From Asterias amurensis (lineage: Eukaryota; Echinodermata; Asteroidea; Forcipulatida; Asteriidae), in assembly GCF_032118995.1 (NCBI RefSeq), contig NC_092649.1, positions 20,893,832-20,957,831 of the forward strand: 64,000 nucleotides of DNA, written 5' to 3'. A model generated the notes under the pieces. It was given only the letters and a program-made list of their open reading frames with translations. It searched no databases and had not been told where the DNA came from. The position numbers were made by a program, and so were the translations under genes. Each line of letters opens with the position of its first letter. Within the stretch, counting starts at the first letter, position 1. Below, one piece after another: positions 43,167 through 55,549 of this stretch.

Positions 43167-46100
43167 TTACCATGGCAATGTTCTACCAGCATGACCAGTG
43201 TATTCATAACACTTGCCTGAAGCATCTAGTCCTTGCAGTTTGTCGAGTGTAGCTAATACACCACTCACACTCTCATGTGGAGTAACAGGGGCCTTGTCTA
43301 CACCTCCCATGTCTGTCTGTACCCATCCAGGATGCATGGCAACAGCGAGGACGCCATACGGAGCAAACTCAATCGACATGCAGTTGGTCAGCATATTAAG
43401 AGCGGCCTATGAAAGAAAACAAAACACTTTCAGTTTTAGTAATGAAAGGGAAAGTTAAAAGGTTGAGATGGTTTCCTGATTTTGCTTTAGTCCCAGTCTC
43501 ATCTAAATGTAAGTGACTAATTTTAATTCCCAAAATAATTTTGCGACAATGTTGTAAAGAACAGTCGTGAACAACCCAATTCGTTCACCAACAGTCGCAG
43601 GAAGTTGCGAATATTTTTGTAGTAGTCGTGACTGAATGAATTAACTGAATACATGTAGTTGAATTACAGTAATCACGACTCGATTAAGCAATTAATAGTC
43701 AGGACTTTAACACCAGTCGCAAGTGTGATAAAGGCCCGAGTCGAAGGCGAGGGGCCGAGGGCCTTTATTGCACAGCAACACACAGCAACGGCAGTTTAAG
43801 AACGAGTCACTACTCTTTAATTCCCATTCTAAAATGCCTTTTTTGGTTAAAAGGTGTAATATAGTAAGAAACTCTGTGAAACTTATCCATTTTTCAACCA
43901 TGAGCTCTGTTTGTCCATGTGTAGCATTTTTATGACCGAAACGTCAGTTTTCGAATCCGTTCATGCACATAATCTTGGAGCAAGACGATTCTCGTTACAC
44001 AAAGCACAGCCAACTCACTGAAAGCGCCCACATCGCCCGTTACGAGAAACGTCTTGCACCAAGACTAGCGCATAGCATCCGAAAACAACCAGTTATAAAC
44101 AGAGCCCCAACTGGTTATTATCAACCATTTAAACACCTCAACAGGACGCGCTCTCCACCAATAGGAATAACCAAACTGTCTGAGGAATTCATGAGCATAG
44201 TTTAATACAAAGTAAAAATGTTTAACAGTTCGTTTGAAAAGCTGTTAGTAGTTCAATGGGTTTCCGGATGAATGTTTCAACTTCGTATACCCCAGGGTTT
44301 TACTGCCTACCCCTACTCTGGAGCAGGGGTTCTATTCCCAAGGGTATCCATTTCCCGGGGCAGACTTGGTAGAGCAATCAAAGTAAGAAAGGGCTGGCCA
44401 TTATTCCAGAGGTCCAGTTTCATAAAAAAAACTTAAGCACAAAAAGTAGCTTAGCACAGCAAGCTTACAGAATAAGGTTATTGTGACTACTATCCTGCTT
44501 ATTTCTGCTAAGCGGGAAATTGTTATTAGGCCAAACAAAATAAATGTTGTGTTTACGGTAACCCGACCGACCTGAATTTTTTGCGGCCGAATTGCCGACC
44601 TCAAAACATTTTTCTAAATATTTTGTGAGTTGGTAAAATTTAAAATGAGAATTTTAACATGTTGCCTCACTTTAAAACTGTTTATTACGACTTACCAGTG
44701 TAATAATGCATTTTTGCAAAAATCATGGCGATATCAAAACTTGTGCACCCGGCCCACGCCTAGCCTAGCTTACTGTACTGCCACAATTTTTTCTGTGAAA
44801 GGTGCACGCGCCACCCGATGCCCGGCCCCGACGCACCCGCTGTGTTCACAGCGTACTTCGGGGCGATCCAATGTCACACGAAACGAAATTGGGCCCCTGG
44901 CAGCCGGCCGCATATTGGACACCACAACAAAACACGGTACAACAGTACAGTACAGCTAGCTGTCAGTGGTACAGCACGAAACGAAATTGGGCCCCTGGCA
45001 GCCGGCCGCATATTGGACACCACAACAAAACACGGTACAACAGTACAGTACAGCTAGCTGTCAGTGGTACAGCACGAAACGAAATTGGGCCCCTGGCAGC
45101 CGGCCGCATATTGGACACCACAACAAAACATGGTGTAGCTGTCAGTGGTGTACAGCACGTGGGTGACCGGCCGCGTACGTTTACAACACGTTTTACACTA
45201 CGGACAGACTGCGAATGAAAACTGCATCAAAACATGGCGTCGACGTCAGGCAGTTCTTCGTGCGGTAACATGAACAAATTGTTCAGCTTGAAAACAGAAA
45301 AGTGCCTCCATCAGCCAGCCAAGTTGAAGCTAGTAAACATCGATGTCAGCAAGACATTTCTCAATATTTTCGAAGATCACCATGGGCCAAACTTTTATCA
45401 CGTTTGTGCTCACAACACACATTCAGATCAGATCAGGCTGACATTCAAAATAATAAGTTTGACCCTCAAAAGTGTTTATTCATTTTGCTATATTATTTTG
45501 GGGAAAATGTGAGTTGTGAGTTTCGGCTCTGTTGTTAATGTTATGGTACACCTTGCACCACTGAGCCTACTGAGTGACATCATTTTCACCCAGCAACCCG
45601 GAGGTTCGTCAGTCTGGGTAAAGTGCAAGTAAGTGTACAACAATGGAATGAAAAATGTGAACAAAATAACCACACCTCAAATTGAAAGTTGGTAAAACTG
45701 ATGTCAGCATTTAAAACATGGCCCTGATTTAATGGTAAGATAAAAAGTTTCCTTGTAACTTCTAAAGCGCTTGCAACTTGACCTATGTTATGTTTTTTCT
45801 AAAACAACTTATAAACTTTTATATTTTACCACTTTCCAACATGAGGGTTTATAACTTGATGAGTCGAACAAGGTTAGTATAATTCATGGTAACGGGTTTA
45901 AAATATTAACAAATAACTCAAAATTCAAGAACTTAAAAATAAAAATAAAATTACAAAATAAAATTATTTTCCTACCTACCTACCTGGAATTTTTTAGGGC
46001 CGTTACCGTAAACACAACATTTATTTTGTTTGGCCTTAGCAATATTTTATGCTGAAGCAGCTCTAAGAAATTGAGCGCCTTGGGTTGCCTTTCGAAAAGA

Positions 46101-49100
46101 GAGTAGTGTGAAAAGGGCTTTAAGACAATCTAGATGATGTCAGGAGAGGACATTGGTCGTACCTTGGATGTTCTATATGCCACAGCCGAGCTGGAGGTGT
46201 TTAACGTGATAGAGCCCATGATTGAAGATATGTTAACAATGGCTGATTTCTCAATACTCATTGTTTCATCATCACTGCCAGTGAAAGATGCAGCGCGCCT
46301 CAAGATGGGCAGGAATGCCTGTAAATAAACAAAATTGTGATATTTCAGTTTAACTGTTTTAGTTTTCCGTTATTTTCAGTTTTGCTAAATGCCAGTTGGT
46401 CACTAATTAACGTCCAAAAGTCTCTCGGGTCATTTTTGGCTATCTGAACCAAGGAAGGAACCATGGTCTTGAGGCTGGTTTCAATTGGTCGACCACAGTT
46501 AGTCAACCATAGTCAACCAGCCTGGCATCGAGCCAAAATAATAAACGGTCAAAATCATGGCACGTCACAGCCTTGCGGTTAAGAGCACCAGATTTAAGCT
46601 CTGGTGTTTCTGAAGCAAGAAGACTTGTTTCATAAGCAAGAAGACACTTAACCATGATTGCTTTGTAAAGTTGGGGAGGTAGCGCTTTCTGCTCTACTAG
46701 CCAGGCTCAGTCTGATGGATGATACCTGACCCTACAGCCTTATGGACTGTTTCAGCTCCAAGAGTAGGTGAACCTACAGCCTTATAGACTGTTTTAGCCC
46801 AAAGAGTAGGTGACAATGGCCCCTGGAAAAATAGTTGATTTGTTGCCAACATCTTAAAGGAACATGTTGCCTTGGATCGGACGAGTTGGTCTATAAAAAG
46901 CGTTTGTAACCGATTGTTGCATGGTTGGAAAGATGTTTTAAAAGTAGAATATAATGATCTACACAAGTATCACTCAAAATTGCACAGTTTTCCTTTTCTG
47001 TTACGAACTAACACGGTCGACCGTTTATGGGAGTCGAAAATTTGACTCCTATAAATGGCCGATCATGTTAGTCGACGAAGTAAAAAGAAAACCACGCAAT
47101 TTTGAGGCATGTTTGTGTGGATCATTGTATTCAAGTTGTACGTCTTTCTACCCACATGCATTTTATAACAAACGGTTACAGAACGCTTTTCAACATGTTC
47201 AAAGACCAACTCGACCGATCCAAGGCAAAGTGTTCCTTTAAACATGTTAAAGTGGCCTACGGGCCTTGTGTTTCTGGACTGGCGACTTGCATAGAAACAA
47301 CAATTTTAAAAAATACCTTTAGTAAACCATGGTGCGCACTCGAAACTATATGTAAACATTTATTGTCTGACCACTATACAAACAGGCCTAGTGCTTACCT
47401 GAGTCACCCCCAATGTTCCCACGACATTCACTTGATACAACCTCTCCATGTCTTCAGTTGATGCATTCTCAACGTTACCCCTGGATATTATCCCAGCGTT
47501 GTTAATCAGAAGATTCAATCCCTGATCCCCGACGATTTGTTCCACATCGTGCACTGTGTCTTTGTAGGTCAGTTTATTTGCCACATCTAAACAGATCGAA
47601 GGGGGAGAAAATTGCAAGCTCAAAGATCTCAACCAGATGAAAATTTAGATGGTGCTTTTTTTAAAAGTCATTGCTTGATTTTTTCAAACTGCAAAACACC
47701 CTTGTCACACGAAGTTGTGTGCTTTCAGATGCTTGATTTCAGGACCTCAAAATCTAATTCTGAGGTCTAAAAATCAAATTCGTGGAAAATTACTTATTTC
47801 TCGAAAACTGTGTTACTTCAGAGGGAGCTGTTTCTCACAATTTGTTGTACTATCAACAGCTCCCCATTCCCCCCTACTCCTTACCAAGTTAGTTTTTATG
47901 TTAATAATTATTTTGAGTAATTACCAACGTGTCCACTGCTTTCAATCTTGATTTTTTATAGAAGGAAATTAAAGGGTAGCGACTAGTTCTTTCATGGCCG
48001 TTTAAAAACCGGGGCTCGGGCCTTTATCACACGGCAATTCGGGGTTTAGTCTAAGTCCAGAGACGACATGGTCACATGGACGTCAGCAAACACACACCTC
48101 CATGGTTCTAGTAGTGGCGAGGAGGGTTACGTTATTATCGCTACTATGGTTCTAGAAGAAAACCATTACCAGTAGTATCCTTTAAATCATATCATTTTAC
48201 CTACAAATTAAAATAGCATACCTAGCTTAAGAACTTTTACTGCCGGATTGTTGCTGGCGATAGTTTGCAAATCCTGCAATTAGAAAACTAAAGTAGTATT
48301 TATAATTATCAAAGCTGTAAAACCTTGCTCCATGGTACATGTTATTGGTACTGCTCATAAATGTATGCCTATCTGAATAGTGGCAGCCTCTTTTTGTCAG
48401 ATACTACTTCATTCAAATCAAAGGTATTCAATTCAGGGAAACTCACTCCTTTATTTGTTTGTTTACTTGTTTAGGATGTTAGGTGATCTTCCCATCATCA
48501 AGGGTCCAGGGACCGGAAACATTTATTTACCCTGCCACAACTTTTTCACTTGTTTATTTTACAAAAACAGGGATAACTTTCCGTATGGCGCCACCACTTT
48601 TTTCACTCATTTTTACAAAAAGGGATATCTCATTGAAGGTAAAATTAGATCAAGTGAAAAAGTGGTGGCGCCATACCGAAACTTTTTCCAAAAAAGGAAT
48701 CATTTGATTAAATTATAAAGGATTTATGAGGCATTGCATATGAGTACATTATATTATTTTATTTCATACAATGAAAAAGTGTTGGATACGGGAAATTTTT
48801 GACAAGAAACCACACAAATGAATTTATACATGTCCAAATTATTCATGTTTCTTCAAACCAGTCCATGATGAAGGAATATTTATAAGAACACAACATCCAA
48901 ATGACCCGGTTATGGTCTATGTTTTATGGTACCCAGTTCCATCATAAACTAAGATTGGGCTCTGTTTTCATTAAGAACTTTGATATGTGCATAATTGTTT
49001 GTAAATTGTATAGACGATGTGACCTGTGACATCACTAGCCCAGGTTGGACTCCTTTGTTGCAGGCAACGTCCTACCAGGGCTATGACATCAGGATCACAT

Positions 49101-50109
49101 GTTAACAAACTGCAGGCACGATTTGTACACAGCCAATGGAAGAAAACATAGAATCTTTTGGAGATTGCACTGTCTAATTCTTATCAACTTGATGATGAAA
49201 GGAGGCACATATATAGAGGACCAAAAGTGGACAACGCAATTTTTTGATAGTAGAAAATGAGAGTTTACTTTCAATTTTCAAGTTAAACCATTTTTTCAAA
49301 ATCTTCTTGGAATTTTCCTTTTGCCAGTGACTGGCGGTCGAAAAGTAGACAACCCAAATTTCAAAATTTCTACTTTATTTTTGATTTTACTTTTGGGATT
49401 TTACTTCTGTCCTCAAGCTTAGCCTACCCATGGCGTTCTAGTTTATTGCTCCATGGCCTACCCTACACCTTTTCTCATAAGGTTTATCGCGATTCAGTAA
49501 CGCACTGCATTGTGGGAAGGAATATGGGGCGGTTACTATGCAGTTTGTACGACCCGCGGACACAACGCCTATACCTTTGTGTGGGTTCAACAGCGCGTGG
49601 GTTCAAAACTCTTGATATTTTGCTATTCGCGATAACCCTTGTTTCTGCAAATTGTCTTTGTGATCCCCTTTCTCCAAAATCATGAACATTCTGCTAGGAG
49701 AAATTTTGAAATTTGGTTTGGTCCAAAAAGTAAAATCCAAATTTCTGCTATGCTAGTACAAATATTTTTATGTGTGGGTTGTTAGCCCAGGTTGGACTCC
49801 TCCGTTGCAGTGGCACTGACTGACGTCCTACCAGGGCTATGTGGGTTGTCTACTTTTCGTCACGCGTTTAATTAATGATTAGTAAAAACTAAATAGTACA
49901 GAGGTCCTTGCCTGTAGTAGGTATATGGTTTAATTTGTGGTGTTTAAGTTGCATTGGTCGATGAAAATCGGAATTAAACTTACCGCCGCATTTTCAGGCG
50001 ATCGACAACACGCAAAAACGTGTTCCGGTGGTTTGGCCAAGTTGAGCAACTGCCGAACAAACGTAAGTCCAAGGCCCCTGTTAGCCCCAGTAACTAACAC
50101 AGAAAACAT
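43167..50109 (-). CDS. Short-chain dehydrogenase/reductase (C-factor/sniffer-like), complete, five exons
   Basis: Minus-strand exons 49984-50109, 48222-48273, 47399-47586, 46163-46318 and 43167-43406 join in frame to 253 residues, typical for classical SDRs (about 250). The start MFSVLVTGANRGLG gives the Rossmann nucleotide-binding TGxxxGxG at residues 7-14, then CCRSPENA. LLINNAG gives the NNAG motif after KLDVANKLTY. Exon 4 carries AIVNISSIMGSI (the catalytic serine strand) and ends AYRTSK, and exon 5 goes on AALNMLTN, so the YxxxK catalytic pair is split by an intron right after the lysine. GVLAVAMHPGWVQTDMGG is the PGxxxTxM motif characteristic of the C-factor/sniffer/carbonyl-reductase-like group. 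This points to an NADP(H)-dependent cytosolic carbonyl reductase; the substrate is unknown. The gene is convergent with TMBIM4. Introns hold family A, family B, hairpin and inverted-repeat elements. No damage seen. Confidence 0.92.
43725..43766. repeat. Small hairpin ATAAAGGCCC / GGGCCTTTAT
   Basis: A 10-bp stem with a purine-rich loop (GAGTCGAAGGCGAGGGGCCG) inside SDR intron 4. Confidence 0.65.
44875..45160. repeat. 98-bp tandem repeat, about 2.9 copies
   Basis: Units start CACGAAACGAAATTGGGCCC at 44877, 44975 and 45073 and include GCAGCCGGCCGCATATTGG and ACAGTACAGTACAGCTAGC. The third is cut short. The GC-rich content and position just before an ATG suggest it may act as a promoter of the element. 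Confidence 0.85.
45234..45512 (+). CDS. Possible first exon within the 1.5 kb element, unknown
   Basis: ATGGCGTCGACG at 45234 is a good start context after the tandem repeats. It reads MASTSGSSSCGNMNKLFSL, then KTEKCLHQPAKLKLVNID and VSKTFLNIFEDHHGPNFY, open to 45512, where possible GT donors occur (GAAAATGTGAGT at 45505). No family is recognised. It may be the remnant of the element's own gene; the element is too short to hold a full transposase. Confidence 0.3.
   Translation: MASTSGSSSCGNMNKLFSLKTEKCLHQPAKLKLVNIDVSKTFLNIFEDHHGPNFYHVCAHNTHSDQIRLTFKIISLTLKSVYSFCYIILGKM
46557..46850 (+). repeat. SINE-like repeat (family S3), diverged
   Basis: CGTCACAGCCTTGCGGTTAAGAGCACCAG followed by AAGCAAGAAGACACTTAACC, AAGTTGGGGAGG and TGCTCTACTAGCC, like 36830-37185. 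Confidence 0.55.
46854..47241. mobile_element. Full palindromic family B element with TTAA ends
   Basis: TTAAAGGAACATGTTGCCTT at the left and AAGGCAAAGTGTTCCTTTAA at the right. The two halves are complementary almost throughout (about 190 bases each), meeting near 47045 (GACTCCTATAAATGGCCGA). TTAA at both ends fits a TTAA target. In SDR intron 3. Confidence 0.88.
47690..47946. repeat. Truncated family A copy
   Basis: Starts in the interior at ACACCCTTGTCACACGAAG and runs to ACCAACGTGTCCACTGC. The left third is missing. Confidence 0.75.
48560..48690. repeat. Hairpin element in SDR intron 1
   Basis: TTTCCGTATGGCGCCACCAC pairs with GTGGTGGCGCCATACCGAAA, continuing through the AAAAAGGGATATCTC loop region. 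A partial relative follows at 48770-48800. Confidence 0.8.
48800..49980. other. SDR intron 1, no gene seen
   Basis: Contains a ~50-bp motif repeated at 49041-49085 and 49787-49842 (CCCAGGTTGGACTCCT..GTTGCAG and CGTCCTACCAGGGCTATG), separated by about 740 bases. Confidence 0.4.
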
Positions 50110-50119
50110 ACTTGTGGTC

Positions 50120-50600
50120 TTTTAAATTTGCTTTCGTCTGGTGAATGGGGTAGAGCTGATGTACACTGTGCTGTAAATACTATGTCATGATGTAATGTTT
50201 TACTGCTTGCATGCAAGCGTTTGACATCCCGTACACACATTTTTCGTTATGTAATGTTGTTTTGTGCATCACAGCCTTGTATCCAGAGAGTGTCAATTGT
50301 TCGCTCCCCTAAAGCAAACTAACGACAGGCCTCGTGTAGGTATCCAAACCTTGTTCTCAAGGGTAATTGATTGTTCGCTCATAACCCTCCTTCCCCCGAC
50401 ACATATTTTATAAATGTACTCATTTGTTTATAGGGCGCCCTCTACACTCTGGAAGTGTAAAAAGGGGCGGGGTTGGGACATGGAGGGAAGTCATAATTTT
50501 GACTTAATAGATATCTCATCGATCAGTCATAATGGAAAATCACAAGACATGAATATGACCTTAACTGTTCCATGAAAGTATACCTAAAACCACAACAATA
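50120..50600. other. Upstream region of the SDR gene
   Basis: Expected to hold the SDR promoter. I see no clear TATA box or other defined site; no gene. Confidence 0.35.
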
Positions 50601-50602
50601 TT

Positions 50603-50765
50603 ACTACCTCGGTAGTCTAGTTGGTAAGACACTGCTCTAGAATTGCAAGGGTCGTGGGTTCGAATCCCACCTGAGTAACATGCCTGTGATATTTTTTCAC
50701 AGGACTCGGGAAAGTACTGAGTATACAGTGCTAACACACATCGGTGTATGGGTAAAAAACCAAAA
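50603..50765 (+). repeat. S1 tRNA-derived SINE, best preserved copy
   Basis: A box TAGTCTAGTTGGTAAGACAC, B box GGGTTCGAATCCCACC, tail CGGGAAAGTACTGAG and ACACACATCGGTGTATGGG. Confidence 0.8.
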
Positions 50766-50951
50766 TTAATAATATTACTCATCTTTAGAACAAGGGCAAT
50801 AGATTTTTATTTTAATTCGATTTTGAACTTTTTCATGTTTTTTAAAGGTTCAATAAAGTTGTTTATTGTTGGTAAAGGTTTCTCCTATTACTGAGAAAAG
50901 AAAATAAAAGAAACACTGTAATGTGGCACTCACCGTGTGTCTCGTTTCTTA

Positions 50952-51515
50952 AGGTATACCTTTGGTAATTGTCAAAGACCAGTATTCTCACTTGGTTTAT
51001 CCCAACATACGATGCGTACAATGACAAATCTGTGGAAACCAATGCGTAAATTGGTCATCGAAGTTGCAGAAGAAAAGTAATAGATGTTAAATTTGCATCG
51101 GGGATAAAGAATATTAATTTTGGTGTTTTACCCATACACCGATGTGTGTAGCACTGTATACTCAGCACTTTCCCGAGTCCTGTGAAAAAAATCACAGGAA
51201 TTTTTTTTTTTTTAACTCGGGTGGGATTCGAACCCACGACCTTTGCAATTCTAGAGCAGTGTCATACCAACTAGAAAAGTAATGCAAAAAAACCCAACAT
51301 CTTTTTATTGGATCGAATTGAGAGCTTTCCGATGCTCGAGAGTTTCTCAGATACAAATTTTAGCAATAACCTCTTTCTCTGAAACTACATTACTTCAAAG
51401 GGGGTCGTTTCTAACAATGTTTTCAACATAACCTCTTCAGCGCCCTTTGCCAAGTTAGTTTCATGGAAGTAAACTTTTGGAAGTGATCACCAAAGGTATA
51501 CCCTTCCCTTAAAGT
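50952..51515. mobile_element. Family A-like element split by an S1 SINE
   Basis: Ends AAGGTATACCTTTGGTAATT and ACCAAAGGTATACCCTTCCC are inverted and resemble family A inside (CAAAGACCAGTATTCTCACTT, TTACTTCAAAGGGGGTCG). An S1 SINE on minus (51115-51290) is inserted near the middle. Confidence 0.7.
51115..51290 (-). repeat. S1 SINE, reverse
   Basis: Complement of the S1 order: tail CCCATACACCGATGTGTG first, then CTTTCCCGAGTCC, a T-run, and GGTGGGATTCGAACCCACG. Confidence 0.8.
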
Positions 51516-51787
51516 CATTTGTACCAGTTTTGACGTCACTGGGCCCAAAAGTTCATTAAAAACTGACAAATTTGTATAATACAAAAACAAAAAAAACAGA
51601 GGTACAAAAATCAACTGTTTCTTTTTCATTTATGGAAATCCTCATCATATAATACATCTGAAACAATAGTGGTTCCTGTTAAATCCTACATGCTGTCTAA
51701 AATCAAATGTAGACATTTTGAATACAACAAAATTTGAATACATGGCTAGAAAGAAATAAAACATTTCATATAATGCTTATGAAGTGT

Positions 51788-52164
51788 AAAGGCACTAGAC
51801 ACAAAGACCAGTCTTCTCACTTAGTGTATCTCAACATATATGCATAAAATTACAAAATTGTAACAATTTTAATTAATTGGTCAACGAAGTTGCGAGAGAA
51901 TAATGATATAAAAAACGCCTTTGTCGAACAAGTTGTGTGCTTTCATTTGCCTTGAATTCGAGGCCTCAGCTAATTGAGGTCTCAAATTAAATTTAAATAT
52001 TTTAGTGAAAAACTACTTCTTTCTTGAATACTACGTTACTTCAGAGGGAGCCGTTTCTCAGATTGTTTTATACTATTAACATCTCTCCATTGCTCGTTAC
52101 CAAGTAAGTTTTTATGCTAACAATTATCTTGAGTAATTACCAATAGTGTCCAGTGTCTTTAAAC
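51788..52164. mobile_element. Diverged family A element
   Basis: AAAGGCACTAGACACAAAGA to AATAGTGTCCAGTGTCTTTAA. Interior blocks are in family A order, but the central hairpin is reduced (GGCCTCAGCTAATTGAGGTC). Confidence 0.75.
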
Positions 52165-52902
52165 AATGCTGAGTACCCATGGATACATAAAGAGTCCACG
52201 GCTTCCCTACATCCTGGTGAATATGAATTGCCGTAGAACTGTTAAATTTACATACTTGCAGGCCTTGATTTCCATTTTTGAAGGGACACTTGAAACTTTC
52301 ATCTGGTACAATGTAAGGGGCACTTCTATGAGGACAATTTTTAATTTGTATTGGAACTTTGCAAAGGGCACCTCAGCAATAGCACAGGGCACCACACTTC
52401 CGTGGGTTAATCGGAGGCCTGTGCTTGCTATGTGTTACCAGGCCTTATACTTCACCGAGGCAACAAAGGCGATTGCCTCCATGCCCCCTCCCTGGTCATT
52501 GCCTTGGTGCCCTTGAAAAGCTCCAGTAGTACAAATTAACATTTATTCCCACATAGGGTGCCCTCTTAACCAAGGAGAAAGTGCCTTGGTGCCCTTGCCC
52601 TTTCAAAAAGGAATTGGCATACAGTCCTGTGTCATGACAAGAAGTGGTTTTTAATTATGAAGGATACCTGTTGGAATCTCATTATCCCATTCAGCTGACC
52701 AGTGTCTACAAAATAAAGTTGGAAAATTCAAAGTTCAAAGAACAAGTATGATACATTTCACATCTACCGTAATGTTGGAATGGCTAAAAAGTCTAAAAGC
52801 ATGCAAACTTTACAAACAATTGAGAAAGCAACATTTAATGTACATCTTACATCTTAAATTGCTATCAAACCCTGGCTCAAATATTCACTAAAAACAAACT
52901 TA

Positions 52903-53368
52903 TAAAGGGACAAAATGCCTTGGATTGGGCGATTCGGGCTGAAAGTCAAGAAATTTAAATATGGATGAATTTTTTTAACTTTCTATTAATATGCGTACTA
53001 ACGTTGCTATAATATTTTTTTATAGTAAGTATATACTGTTCCATGCCTTGAGCCTCAAGACTTGATGGCTAATAATATTAAACGTAGAATATAACGATCA
53101 ACACAAATATGCTTTGAAATTCCTGGCTTTCTATTTACTAATTCTGTCCGCCATTTTGGTTGAACCAAGTTTGTTACTTCACTAAATGGACCCTGTTAGT
53201 TTTCACAAAATAAGAAGAAAACCATACAATTTCGAGGCATATTTGTGTGGATCCATATATATATGCTACTTTTAAAACACATTTTCAACCAGATATTCAT
53301 TTCATAACAAATGCTCTGTTTTACAGCTAAACGCAAAGCGCTCAATTCAAGTCCATGTGTCCCTTAAA
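52903..53368. mobile_element. Diverged family B-like element
   Basis: TATAAAGGGACAAAATGCCTTGG to AAGTCCATGTGTCCCTTAAA, with ATCAACACAAATATGC and GCATATTTGTGTGGATC in inverted positions as in family B. Confidence 0.65.
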
Positions 53369-53379
53369 AACAAATAAAA

Positions 53380-54085
53380 TGTTGCCCTTTGCCTATATGT
53401 TTGTATTTCATGTACTACAGTGCCTATTGCTAAAGCTTGCAAGCTTGACAGCTTTAAATGTGATCAAAGTGCTATTCACACGGCAGCCATTTAACTTTGG
53501 TCCCTTGCTTAATTTTACCATGGGTGTAAAACGTCGCAATGTTTAGACAAGATTTTGCAAGAGAACTTGTTCAGTAGAAAAAACATTGTTTTCTTTAACA
53601 CATGACAAGGTACATTTAAAAAAAAACTCACAACCATGCTACAATTTAGTAAGGAACCCTTGCTAAGTTGCACTCGTTTGAAAGGGGCTAAAGCCAACTT
53701 TCCTAGCACTGATTACCACAACAATCTTAACTTACAGACCAAAGGATCATGCCCTTTACAAGGTGGTGTTGATGTGTCTGCCCAATTCTGTGGTACTTGT
53801 GAATTTGTCTACACCACCCTGAAAGCACAGAGTAAACAGTACTTTTTAAACAAACATGTACCATACAAACTAGAGTAAGGGCAAAACTAAAGTACAAATT
53901 CTAACTTAGTTCAAACTGTGCGCCTGCACACAGATTCAATTGGCTTATTTATATTATGACACTATTTACAAATGTACAGACAAGTTTTAAAACCACCTGT
54001 AGTAATGCTAAAGGTGAAAGTTAAACACAAGATCCAACATCAGACTTACTTTCCTTTTATCTGCTTAAGTCAAATTGTCAGACAA
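53380..54085. other. Stretch without recognised features
   Basis: Short open frames on both strands without family resemblance; no repeat recognised. Confidence 0.35.
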
Positions 54086-54087
54086 CG

Positions 54088-54466
54088 TTAAAGGCAGTGG
54101 ACACTATTGGTAATTACTCAAAATAATTGACATAAAACCATACTTGGTGACAAGTAATGGGGAGAGGTTTGATGGTATAAAACATTGTGAGAAACGGCTC
54201 CCTCTGAAGTGCCATAGTTTTAGAAAAATTTACCACGAATTGATTTTGAGACCTCAGATTTAGAACTTGAGGTCTCGAAATCAACCTTCTAAACACACAC
54301 AACTTTGTGTGACAAGGGTATTTTTTCTTTCATTATTATCTCGCAAGTTTGATGGCCGATTGAGCTCAAATTTTCACAGGTTTGTTATTTTATGCATAAC
54401 ATGCTGAGATACACTAACCGTGAAGGCTAGTCTTTGACAATTACCAATAGTGTCCACTGCCTTTAA
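54088..54466 (-). mobile_element. Family A element, complete, with TTAA on both sides
   Basis: TTAAAGGCAGTGGACACTAT to ATAGTGTCCACTGCCTTTAA, reverse orientation to 31980, central hairpin ACCTCAGATTTAGAACTTGAGGT. Confidence 0.88.
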
Positions 54467-54879
54467 AAAGGAAAAATGCCTCAAAAATGATAACATGTTA
54501 TTCCAACTATAAGGCAGTAGAAACGGCTACCTTGTGGTTTTTAATATATAACTTCCATTTGTAAAAGTGACTGTAAATAACCGAAAATGCAAAGGGTGAC
54601 AATTCCTTTGGGAATGGAAACAAAATTCAATCACAATACATGTACCATGAAAGTAGTATCTGGCTCTCATAATGGTCTAAAGATGTCAGTTCAGTTAAGA
54701 CTGAAAATTTTAACTTGCACAAGTCATTCTGTCGGTGAAAATACTTTGTATCACAAAAATGACCTTTAATCGAATGACAGATGCATTGGACCAAATCTTT
54801 AGAAAGAGCAACCCAGAACTACATGGTCAAACAGGCCCATTAGCACAGAGATAGAGCCTCTGTAGCATCCCTTACAAAT

Positions 54880-55000
54880 GCTATAGAATCCCATAGAATT
54901 TAAATAGGATTCCTATAGGATTCTCATACATTTTGAATATTTGATTCCTATAAGTTTCCTATAAGATTCTTATAGGATTTCTTTATAAGGGATGTATGTC
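54880..55000. repeat. Degenerate TATAGGATTCCTATAGGATT repeats
   Basis: About seven units of TAGGATTC/TAAGATTC, partly palindromic. Confidence 0.65.
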
Positions 55001-55549
55001 AGATACAAAAGTATTTCAAAATCGAGATACACAAATACAATTGCTCAATTACAAAACAAATTAATACAATCAAAAACAGATTAAAAAGTTTTTGTAAAAA
55101 CAAATTGCCAAAATGAACAAGTATATCTCAATTTTGAAATCCTTTTTTTATAGGTCCATACATGTAGGTCTAAAGATCAAAAAGTATATGTTTAATCAAT
55201 TGTCATCTTATCAGTGACCTCATTTAAAAAGATTTTGGTTTGGCAAGAAGTGAAAAACAAAATTCCTAGAAATAAACTTTAAAATCAAACAAATTATTAT
55301 TCATTAAAAATAATGACACACAAATATTGTCACATTTACAGTACAGAAAGTTAACATGTTGATCAATACAAAGTAAAAGGTTGATACCCGCTAACGAGTT
55401 TTCCTAAGGGGTGTGTGTGCAATGTGTAGGTTACAAAAAAAGATATTGTGTCGATGCAGTGCTGCGAGGCTACATAATTTTTAACATTTGGCATGGTGTA
55501 TGGTGGTAACCCGGAGCTGAAACCAAACCAAAAGATCACTTTAAAAAAA

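Larger units (their letters stand above)
44529..46036. mobile_element. 1.5 kb inverted-repeat element in SDR intron 4
   Basis: AGGCCAAACAAAATAAATGT and its complement, continuing through TGTGTTTACGGTAAC, form ~34-bp ends with almost no mismatches. The outside reads TTAGG on the left and GGCCTTA on the right. The interior has a 98-bp tandem array and a plus-strand open frame at 45234. The end sequence recurs in part at 18133. Confidence 0.8.

Noticed and set aside
43963..44205. 80-codon plus-strand open frame in SDR intron 4
   Set aside because: No splice borders, family resemblance or homologous repeat seen; length is within chance for this window.
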